A stretch of 5,682 bases of DNA, from the NCBI GenBank assembly GCA_001824135.1, contig MHWM01000019.1:1-5682 (forward strand), in the 5' to 3' direction. Below, piece by piece: positions 1 through 4,870 of the stretch (position 1 is the stretch's first letter; every line of letters starts with the position of its first letter). The notes under the pieces are model-generated. The model ran no database searches and was not told where the DNA came from. It saw only the letters and a list, made by a program, of their open reading frames with translations. The translations under genes were made by a program, and so were the position numbers. The DNA is from Candidatus Zambryskibacteria bacterium RIFCSPLOWO2_02_FULL_39_14 (GTDB taxonomy: Bacteria; Patescibacteriota; Minisyncoccia; Phycocordibacterales; Zambryskibacteraceae).

Positions 1-886
1 CGAATTACCAGAAGTCCAAACTACAGTTGACGGTCTTAATAAGACTGTCAAAGGTCATAAAATTGTTAATGTGTGGAGTAGTTATAAAAGCTCTTACTTC
101 AAAGGTAGAGACGAGATAAAGAACCACAAATTCTTCATCAAGTTTAAAAAGCTAGTGATCGGCAAGAAGATTTTGAAAGCCGAGAGAAGAGCCAAAAACA
201 TTTTAATACATTTATCTGGCGGACATACTATCCTCATCCATATGAAGATGACCGGGCACTTCTTATACGAAGGATATAAAAGTGACCCGTTCAATTCACA
301 CATCCGATTATATTTCACTCTAGATAATGGCAAGCATTTATACTTCTCCGATATGCGTAAATTTGCCAAAGTGACATTAATAGAGACTGGCAAACTTGCC
401 GAATCTCTACACCTCAAACACCTAGGACCAGAACCGCTAGACCCAAGCTTTCAGCTTAAAGCTTTTAGCTTACAGCTTAAAAAGAGGCCAAGAGGGAAAA
501 TTAAAAAAGTATTGATGGACCAGAGCCTCATTGCCGGTATCGGCAATATATATTCAGACGAAATTCTTTGGAGAGCTGGAGTCCACCCCCTCTCCTATCC
601 AAAATACATTCCAGAAAAAAATCTTCGAGCCATGTTCAAAGCCATCAAAGAAACTTTACGGAAAGGTATCAATTTAGGCGGAGACTCGATGTCTGACTAC
701 AGAAACATAAAAGGAGAAAGAGGCGAATTCCAAAACCATCACCACGCCTATCGACGCACAGGTAAATCTTGTGAGAAAAAAGGTTGCGATGGAATAATCA
801 AACGTATAATCGTAGGAACTCGTAGCACCCACTTCTGCCCCGTACACCAGAAACTATTCCTGTCTCGCAAAAAATCAAGCAAGTAG
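1..886 (+). CDS. mutM: Formamidopyrimidine-DNA glycosylase (Fpg/MutM), missing first two codons
   Basis: The bifunctional base-excision-repair glycosylase/AP lyase removes 8-oxoguanine and other oxidised purines. The frame is already open at base 2 and reads ELPEVQTTVDGL, the family N-terminus, so only Met1 and catalytic Pro2 are missing (the c at base 1 would end the Pro codon). With them the protein is 296 aa, against about 270 usually. Visible landmarks, numbered with the missing residues: Glu3, RRAK with the beta-hairpin Lys67, HMKMTG with the intercalating Met85, DMRKF with Arg121, GIGNIY with Asn184, GGDSMSDYRN near 228-237, and a C-terminal zinc finger at 259-284. The finger is unusual: C-x4-C-x16-C-x2-H rather than four cysteines at C-x2-C/C-x2-C, though RSTHFCP with Arg276 is intact. 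Bases 446-480 are five AGCTTNN heptads read in frame. Its 3' end overlaps the convergent methyltransferase gene by 12 bases, with no terminator between. The GTG at base 71 is an internal Val, not a start. Fpg is preferred over Nei. Confidence 0.95.
   Translation, partial: ELPEVQTTVDGLNKTVKGHKIVNVWSSYKSSYFKGRDEIKNHKFFIKFKKLVIGKKILKAERRAKNILIHLSGGHTILIHMKMTGHFLYEGYKSDPFNSHIRLYFTLDNGKHLYFSDMRKFAKVTLIETGKLAESLHLKHLGPEPLDPSFQLKAFSLQLKKRPRGKIKKVLMDQSLIAGIGNIYSDEILWRAGVHPLSYPKYIPEKNLRAMFKAIKETLRKGINLGGDSMSDYRNIKGERGEFQNHHHAYRRTGKSCEKKGCDGIIKRIIVGTRSTHFCPVHQKLFLSRKKSSK
446..480 (+). repeat. Five AGCTTNN heptads inside mutM
   Basis: AGCTT begins at 446, 453, 460, 467 and 474, an exact 7-base period over five units. 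In the mutM frame it encodes Ser151 to Lys162 and forms the helix between the LGPEPL and KKVLMD blocks. The same heptad occurs at 1778-1871 and 4833-4860. Compared from memory with E. coli Fpg, the length between these blocks is almost unchanged, so the repeat occupies an existing variable segment rather than clearly lengthening the protein. Confidence 0.85.
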
Positions 887-1342
887 TTTAAAAAGAGTTA
901 CACCTGTTGCAACAGAAACATTGAGCGATTCCTTTTCTCCTGCCATTGGTATTTCTACTATTTCATCAGAAGCATCAAGGGCTTTCTTAGACACACCCTC
1001 TACTTCATTACCGACAATCAAAGCAAACTTATCTGGCACGTTTATATCTTTTAAATCTCTAGATGATTTGGTTTGTTCTAAAGCGACAATAAAAAATCCT
1101 TCTTTTTTTAAACCCCCTATTATAGACTCAGTGTCTTTTTCATATTTCCATTTCACCAATTTCTCTGCCCCGAGAGAAACTTTGGAAAAATCTTTCCTCT
1201 CCCGACCAAAGCGATCCAAGGGTGTCGGCGTAATACCTGCCAATATTATCTGCGAAACCCCCAAACCTTCCGCTGTGCGAAAGATGGAGCCCACATTCTC
1301 CACACTGCGAATATTATCGAGAACCAGAATGCATTCCTTCAT
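875..1342 (-). CDS. Minimal TrmH/SpoU-family RNA 2'-O-methyltransferase
   Basis: This SPOUT-fold enzyme would transfer methyl from S-adenosylmethionine to a ribose 2'-OH in tRNA or rRNA; the exact target cannot be read from the sequence. From the ATG at 1342 the protein is 155 aa, essentially only the catalytic knot. The three family motifs are present: motif 1 LDNIRSVENVGSIFRTAEG (residues 8-26, with Asn10, Asn16, Arg22), motif 2 LIVGNEVEGVS (108-118) and motif 3 EIPMAGEKESLNVSVA (130-145). There is no N-terminal substrate-binding domain as in RlmB. An in-frame ATG at 1363 would add seven residues (MIPYREY), but it lies inside a good -10 hexamer (TATGAT, 1364-1359), whose transcript would start near 1352, so I prefer 1342. 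The last 12 bases overlap the convergent mutM end. The product is closer to the TrmH/RlmB type than to TrmL, which starts differently. Confidence 0.88.
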   Translation of the reverse strand: MKECILVLDNIRSVENVGSIFRTAEGLGVSQIILAGITPTPLDRFGRERKDFSKVSLGAEKLVKWKYEKDTESIIGGLKKEGFFIVALEQTKSSRDLKDINVPDKFALIVGNEVEGVSKKALDASDEIVEIPMAGEKESLNVSVATGVTLFKLLA

Positions 1343-1354
1343 ATATTCTCGATA

Positions 1355-1363
1355 TGGTATCAT
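1355..1363 (+). promoter_or_regulatory. Extended -10 promoter of the DoxX-type gene, probably leaderless
   Basis: TGG followed by TATCAT is an extended -10 (TGn plus a 5/6 match to TATAAT). It ends six bases before ATG 1370, so transcription would start on the A of the start codon. There is no ribosome-binding sequence between, and no convincing -35. The tsaE promoter has the same arrangement. The hexamer shares bases with the opposing -10 at 1364-1359. Confidence 0.5.
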
Positions 1364-1387
1364 AAAACTATGCTTAATCCATTTCCA
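1359..1387 (-). promoter_or_regulatory. Putative sigma70-type promoter of the RNA methyltransferase gene
   Basis: On the minus strand TGGAAA (1387-1382) and TATGAT (1364-1359) are separated by 17 bases, matching the -35 consensus at 4 of 6 and the -10 at 5 of 6. The predicted transcript starts near 1352, about 10 bases before ATG 1342; a weak GAGAA lies three bases before that ATG. The promoter overlaps the start of the divergent DoxX-type gene. Confidence 0.5.
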
Positions 1388-1774
1388 GAACTACTCAACT
1401 ATTCTCTACTTGCGCCACTTATCTTGCGCGTACTTGTAGGTCTAATATTTATTGATTTGGGATTTTTGAAGTTTCGAGGAGAGAAAGAAAGATGGCTTGC
1501 CTCTTTTGAAACACTTGGTTTGCGTCCTGTAGATTTATTTTTGTCGCTCTATGCAATGCTTCAGATCGTAGGCGGTGCACTCTTAATAATCGGTCTCTGG
1601 ACTCAAGTAGCGGCCTTAACTTTCGTAATATTTACCGGCATTGAGCTTTATATAGAGTGGAGGGCTCAAGAAATTCTCAGGCGTGACATGGTTTTCTATC
1701 TTCTTATATTCACCATATCCTTGTCTCTTCTACTCACTGGCGCTGGCGCTTATGCTATAGACATCCCACTTTAA
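1370..1774 (+). CDS. DoxX-family four-helix membrane protein
   Basis: A small integral membrane protein of 134 aa, the usual DoxX length. Four hydrophobic segments are visible at about residues 13-32, 55-76, 79-97 and 106-124. Family-like features are the first-helix pattern RVLVGLIFIDLGFLKF, the second-helix pattern LQIVGGALLIIGLWTQ ending in a short turn before AALTFVIF, and the C-terminal LLLTGAGAYAIDIPL. DoxX-type proteins were named after a subunit of an archaeal thiosulfate:quinone oxidoreductase, but most bacterial members have no proven role, and nothing here specifies substrate. No signal peptide is needed, since the first helix would target it. The ATG at 1370 is chosen because an extended -10 lies exactly six bases upstream. 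It stands alone on the + strand, followed by a repeat-filled gap before tRNA-Lys. Confidence 0.82.
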   Translation: MLNPFPELLNYSLLAPLILRVLVGLIFIDLGFLKFRGEKERWLASFETLGLRPVDLFLSLYAMLQIVGGALLIIGLWTQVAALTFVIFTGIELYIEWRAQEILRRDMVFYLLIFTISLSLLLTGAGAYAIDIPL

Positions 1775-1777
1775 AAT

Positions 1778-1871
1778 AGCTATTAGGTTATAGCTGTCAG
1801 CTTCTAGCTTCCAATGCATTTTTATCGTATTATCCAAGCTAACAGCTAGTAGCTAAAAGCTGGAAGCTAAT
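1778..1871. repeat. Intergenic pair of inverted AGCT heptad arrays
   Basis: The DoxX-tRNA gap is almost filled by two arrays with a 7-base period. The left has units starting at 1778, 1785 (degenerate AGGT), 1792, 1799 and 1806. The right has AGCT at 1837, 1844, 1851, 1858 and 1865. The flanking bases show the arrays face opposite ways. Bases 1791-1803 pair with 1836-1848 with one mismatch, and alternatively TAGCTTCCA (1805-1813) pairs perfectly with TGGAAGCTA (1861-1869). TTTT follows at 1871-1874, so the hairpin could serve as a terminator for the DoxX-type gene. A TATTAT at 1828-1833 in the centre could be the -10 for the tRNA, but I see no good -35. Confidence 0.8.
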
Positions 1872-1874
1872 TTT

Positions 1875-1950
1875 GCGCCCATAGCTCAGTTGGTAGAGCA
1901 GGTCCCTTTTAAGGACAAGGTCGTAGGTTCGATCCCTACTGGGCGCACCA
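1875..1950 (+). tRNA. tRNA-Lys (anticodon UUU), CCA encoded
   Basis: The 76-base cloverleaf is complete. Acceptor stem GCGCCCA pairs with TGGGCGC perfectly, followed by A73 and an encoded CCA. The D-arm GCTC/GAGC encloses AGTTGGTA. The anticodon loop CTTTTAA puts TTT at 34-36. The variable loop has five bases, and the T-arm GTAGG/CCTAC encloses TTCGATC. The only blemish is a G27-A43 mismatch at the top of the anticodon stem. It ends eight bases before the stop codon of the convergent HolA-like gene, with no terminator visible. Confidence 0.97.
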
Positions 1951-1958
1951 CTACAAAA

Positions 1959-2432
1959 TCACAGTTTCAAAATAGTTTTCTCCACCAAAGTTTCCATCTC
2001 ACCCATCCCGCGACGAGCTTCTTGATAGCCAATAATTATATTTTCAGATAAATTTTCAAGTTCTTCGGATTTGAAATTTTTCAAGAAACTTTTTGCCTTG
2101 TTATATGGAAAAGTTTTCATATCTGCCTCTTCTGCATTTTTAGTCTTACTTGCCACAAGCATACTTTTAACCTGCCAAACCAGTTTGAAAAATATTTCTT
2201 CAGCCGAAAGCCCGGCCGAAAGTGCCTTTTGATAAAGTATCCAGGCTTCTTTCTTTTTTCTCGCACCTACCGCATCTGTAAAAGTAAATATATTGAATTC
2301 TCTTCCTCTTTTATCAAGCAATGGTTTTTCCTCTTCATCTTCTGTTGCCCCAAGATCAATATCTACAACATTGCCAAATATATCTTTGTGATAAAATTCC
2401 TCGTTATTCGTTATTCCTGATTTGTTATTCAT
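1959..2432 (-). CDS. Small protein resembling the C-terminal domain of DNA polymerase III delta (HolA)
   Basis: A 157-aa protein. Residues from about 46 on (NIFTFTDAVGARKKKEAW, then WQVKSMLVASKTKN, then an amphipathic helical tail with repeated basic residues) follow the pattern of the helical collar domain of HolA, the clamp-loader delta subunit: a fluctuating helix ending in DA(I/V)G.R, a Q-x-K/R-x-ML/LL helix, then the long terminal helices. The AAA+ domains are absent, so this is either a stand-alone collar-domain protein or a remnant; a role in replication is inference. Residues 1-45 look unstructured: an Asn-rich start written by GTTATTC-type heptads, then an acidic stretch (ATEDEEEK). 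The ATG shares ATGA with the polA stop, a 4-base overlap implying translational coupling; a GGAG about 11 bases upstream lies inside polA. It is probably the last gene of the tsaE-polA operon. Confidence 0.6.
   Translation of the reverse strand: MNNKSGITNNEEFYHKDIFGNVVDIDLGATEDEEEKPLLDKRGREFNIFTFTDAVGARKKKEAWILYQKALSAGLSAEEIFFKLVWQVKSMLVASKTKNAEEADMKTFPYNKAKSFLKNFKSEELENLSENIIIGYQEARRGMGEMETLVEKTILKL
2403..2430. repeat. GTTATTC heptad array over the polA/HolA-like junction
   Basis: GTTATTC occurs on the + strand at 2403-2409, 2410-2416 and 2424-2430, with a diverged seven-base unit CTGATTT between, so the period is exactly seven over four units. It encodes the N-terminal NNKSGITNNEE part of the HolA-like protein and reaches into its start codon and the overlapping polA stop (2429-2432). 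The period matches the AGCTTNN arrays, but the unit sequence differs. Confidence 0.75.
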
Positions 2433-4870
2433 AGTTTTATTTTCTCCATCTCACCCCAATTACTACCCACAGAGACTTCAGCGATGATAGGCACGCCTAA
2501 AGTTTTATTCATTGGTAAAACTCCTTCCATTATTTCTTTAAACTTCCCGACAACTTTATCCACTAGAGAGTCTTTTATTTCATACACTAACTCGTCATGC
2601 ACTTGAAGTACTAGATGCATATCGCCAGATTCGTTTTCTGATCTTATATAATCATCGATATTCTTCATAGCAATTTTAATAAGATCCGCTTGAGTACCCT
2701 GCATTGGAGCATTGATAGCCATCCTTTCAGCTTGAGCCCGCACATAAGGTAGAGGTGAATTAAATCCGGCAAAGTATCTTCTCCTGCCAAACATGGTTTC
2801 CGTATAACCTTTTCGTTTAGCACTGGCCTTCACCTCATCCAGGTATTTTGCCAAACCGGTAAAAGTTTTGAAATATTCGTTATAAAACTCCTGCGCTTCT
2901 TTGCGATCAACGCCAAGATTAGCTTTCAGAGCATTGACTCCCATACCATAAAGAATTCCGAAGTTAATAGTCTTAGCTCTGATGCGCATACTCTTATCGA
3001 CCTTATCAACCGGAACTTTGAACACACGTGAGGCCACTCCGGCATGTGCATCCTCTCCTTTTTTAAATATTTCAATCAGTTTTTTATCTTGTGACAAGAT
3101 AGCTGCAATACGCAGTTCTATCTGCGAATAGTCGAGTGCTATGAGTTTTGATCCTTTTTCAGCCACAAAGGCGTTGCGAATAGCTCGTCCAAGTATGGTT
3201 TTGTTCGGAATATTTTGGAGATTAGGATTATTAGAAGCCATACGGCCAGTAGTAGTACCTGCCTGCAAGAAAGTAGAGTGTAGACGTGACTTTTTATCCA
3301 AGAGAGGCGGAATGGCGTCGATATAAGTTGAAAGCAGTTTGGCAAGCTCGCGATATTCAAGAACCATAGTGATGACAGGATGCTTGTCTCTCAATTTCTC
3401 CAGCTCCGACTCTTTAGTAGAGAGAGAACCTGTGGGTGTCTTCTTCTGATATTTCTCTGCCAATCCCAGTTTATCAAAGAGAATACCAGAGAGTACTTTG
3501 GGAGAATTGATGTTAAATTCCTCACCCGCTTCTTTCCAGATCTCCTTCTCAAGACGTGTTAACTCTTCGTGATACTTTATAGAAAGGCCCTTGAGCATTT
3601 TTTCATCAATCTTGACTCCTCTTTCATTCATCTTGTCTACAATATCTATGATGGGCTTTTCAATCTCTTCAAAAACTTTTCTGACCTTACGTTTATCTAA
3701 CTCTTTTTCTATAATATTTCTGGCTTCTTTAATATCCTTAGCTTTTGTAAATCTAAATACATCTTCAAGTTTCGGATAAGATATATTTGAATCTATAACC
3801 CAAAGCGCCAAATTTAGTTCTTTTTCTTCTTTAGTATTTGAAGTCTCACTCCTCAAGGTCAGACCTTTGGAATCCGTATTTAAGGTCTGACCTTTTCCCG
3901 TGAGACTTTCAGATTTTCCCATCAACTTCTTCACTCTCTCCCCCATAGTTCTAAACTCCAGCTCTTGAAACAAATCAAGTACTTTATCAATCTCTAAACC
4001 CTCTTTCCATTCTGGAGGTAGAGTAAAGTTTATAGGCGCATCGGTGCGTATGGTGGCTAAAGTTTTTGAAAAGAGCGCATCCTCCTCGTTTTCAATCAAA
4101 AGATTTCTAACGCGTTCATTTATACCAGCCTTTTTATAAGTATCGTCTTTTTTCTTAAGAGCTTTATAAATATTTTCTATAGTACCGAAAGTAATAATAA
4201 GAGAGGTGGCGGTCTTTTCTCCAATGCCTTTTACTCCGATAATGTTGTCCGATGGATCCCCACGCAAGCCCTTATAATCAATAATGAGTTTTGGAGGAAA
4301 GCCAAAGCGACTCAAAACCCTTTTCTCATCATAAAGAATGGTGTCATTAATACCTTTTTTCAATGTATAAACTTGCACCTTCTTACCATTAATAAGTTGT
4401 AGAGTATCCATATCGCCAGAAGCAATGATAATTTCCGTATTTTTATCACTACTCGAACGACCATTCATTCTGGTAGACTTTTCCAAATCATGAACTATGG
4501 TTCCGATAATATCGTCAGCTTCAAAACCCAGATGAGAGTAGATGGGAATACCGAAAGCTTTGAAAACATCCTTAGCCCTCTCAAGTTGCAAGATCAGGTT
4601 GTCATCAGTTTTAGCTCGTCCTGATTTATAAGCTTCATAAGCTTCGTGTCTATGAGTAGGACCGGGTAAGTCGAAACATGCCACTATAAAATTGGGTTTA
4701 AGGTCCGTAATTATTTTTAAAAGCATTGCCACCAGACCATAGAGTGCACCAGTCGGCTCGCCTTTCGAAGTCGCAAATTCTGGCAAAGCATGATAAGCGC
4801 GATGAATGATGGCGTGCGAGTCGAGTAATACCAGCTTATAACTTTCAGCTTTTAGCTTTTCAGTCTTCAT
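2429..4870 (-). CDS. polA: DNA polymerase I with 5' nuclease, without a functional 3'-5' exonuclease
   Basis: An 813-aa family A polymerase for gap filling and RNA-primer removal (E. coli 928, Taq 832). The 5' nuclease domain is roughly 12-312: Asp17, Asp67, EADD at 117-120, SGDMD with Asp153/Asp155, GDPSDN with Asp205/Asp208, then the helix-hairpin-helix GVKGIGEKTA. The polymerase domain starts near 402 (KPIIDIVDKMNERGVKI): TTGRMASNNPNLQNIP at 540-555; motif A DYSQIELR at 580-587 (Asp580, steric-gate Glu585); motif B Arg629, Lys633, Phe637, Tyr641; motif C VHDE at 757-760. Only about 90 residues lie between domains. They hold a remnant like the exonuclease C-terminal part (LALWVIDSNISYPKLEDVF) but no exo I DxE, so proofreading should be absent. 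Phe637 fits dideoxy discrimination. Repeat-derived sequence makes residues 4-13, 132-141 and 321-344. The start overlaps the tsaE end by 11 bases; the stop overlaps the next gene's ATG. Confidence 0.97.
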   Translation of the reverse strand: MKTEKLKAESYKLVLLDSHAIIHRAYHALPEFATSKGEPTGALYGLVAMLLKIITDLKPNFIVACFDLPGPTHRHEAYEAYKSGRAKTDDNLILQLERAKDVFKAFGIPIYSHLGFEADDIIGTIVHDLEKSTRMNGRSSSDKNTEIIIASGDMDTLQLINGKKVQVYTLKKGINDTILYDEKRVLSRFGFPPKLIIDYKGLRGDPSDNIIGVKGIGEKTATSLIITFGTIENIYKALKKKDDTYKKAGINERVRNLLIENEEDALFSKTLATIRTDAPINFTLPPEWKEGLEIDKVLDLFQELEFRTMGERVKKLMGKSESLTGKGQTLNTDSKGLTLRSETSNTKEEKELNLALWVIDSNISYPKLEDVFRFTKAKDIKEARNIIEKELDKRKVRKVFEEIEKPIIDIVDKMNERGVKIDEKMLKGLSIKYHEELTRLEKEIWKEAGEEFNINSPKVLSGILFDKLGLAEKYQKKTPTGSLSTKESELEKLRDKHPVITMVLEYRELAKLLSTYIDAIPPLLDKKSRLHSTFLQAGTTTGRMASNNPNLQNIPNKTILGRAIRNAFVAEKGSKLIALDYSQIELRIAAILSQDKKLIEIFKKGEDAHAGVASRVFKVPVDKVDKSMRIRAKTINFGILYGMGVNALKANLGVDRKEAQEFYNEYFKTFTGLAKYLDEVKASAKRKGYTETMFGRRRYFAGFNSPLPYVRAQAERMAINAPMQGTQADLIKIAMKNIDDYIRSENESGDMHLVLQVHDELVYEIKDSLVDKVVGKFKEIMEGVLPMNKTLGVPIIAEVSVGSNWGEMEKIKL
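3841..3908. repeat. Nested double palindrome in the polA interdomain linker
   Basis: Outer arms AAGTCTCAC (3841-3849) and GTGAGACTT (3900-3908) are perfect 9-base inverted repeats. Inner arms AAGGTCAGACCTT (3855-3867) and AAGGTCTGACCTT (3882-3894) are perfect 13-base inverted repeats, and each inner arm is itself a palindrome around one central base. The 68-base element is read through as PolA residues 321-344 (Gly/Thr/Ser/Lys-rich), between the 5' nuclease and the exonuclease remnant. I see no second copy in the window. Confidence 0.85.
4449..4476. repeat. Imperfect hairpin in a loop of the PolA 5' nuclease
   Basis: CTAC (4449-4452) pairs with GTAG (4473-4476), and GAACGA (4455-4460) with TCATTC (4465-4470) with one mismatch that becomes a G-U pair in the mRNA. 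The apex is four bases. It encodes residues 132-141 (STRMNGRSSS), inside a stretch about 11 residues longer than the corresponding E. coli loop just before SGDMD. Weaker than the other elements. Confidence 0.45.
4833..4860. repeat. AGCTTNN heptad array at the 5' end of polA
   Basis: On the + strand AGCTT starts at 4833, 4847 and 4854, with a degenerate AACTT at 4840, giving four units at an exact 7-base period. Because polA is on the minus strand, the array is in the opposite orientation to that in mutM. It encodes residues 4-13 (EKLKAESYKL), just before the first conserved strand LVLLDSH, and reaches the overlapping tsaE stop at 4860. Confidence 0.75.

Noticed and set aside
94..417. Minus-strand 107-aa open frame
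   Set aside because: It lies wholly antisense to mutM, whose family motifs are unmistakable here.
921..1439. Plus-strand 172-aa open frame
   Set aside because: It is antisense to the methyltransferase motifs and runs into the DoxX-type gene; its sequence shows no family pattern.
1778..1871. CRISPR array
   Set aside because: Units are seven bases without spacers, and the two halves are inverted; no cas gene is present.
1875..1950. Integration site at the tRNA 3' end
   Set aside because: No integrase or repeated tRNA 3' fragment is seen; the following gene is an ordinary chromosomal one.
2200..2225. Direct repeat of GCCGAAAG in the HolA-like gene
   Set aside because: It is two short copies encoding LSAG/LSAE; too short to separate from chance.
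2229..2420. Plus-strand 63-aa open frame
   Set aside because: It is antisense to the HolA-like gene and its AT-rich content explains the hydrophobic aromatic bias.
3139..3779. Several short open frames on both strands inside polA
   Set aside because: They overlap the polymerase domain with motif-rich coding; they are shadows.
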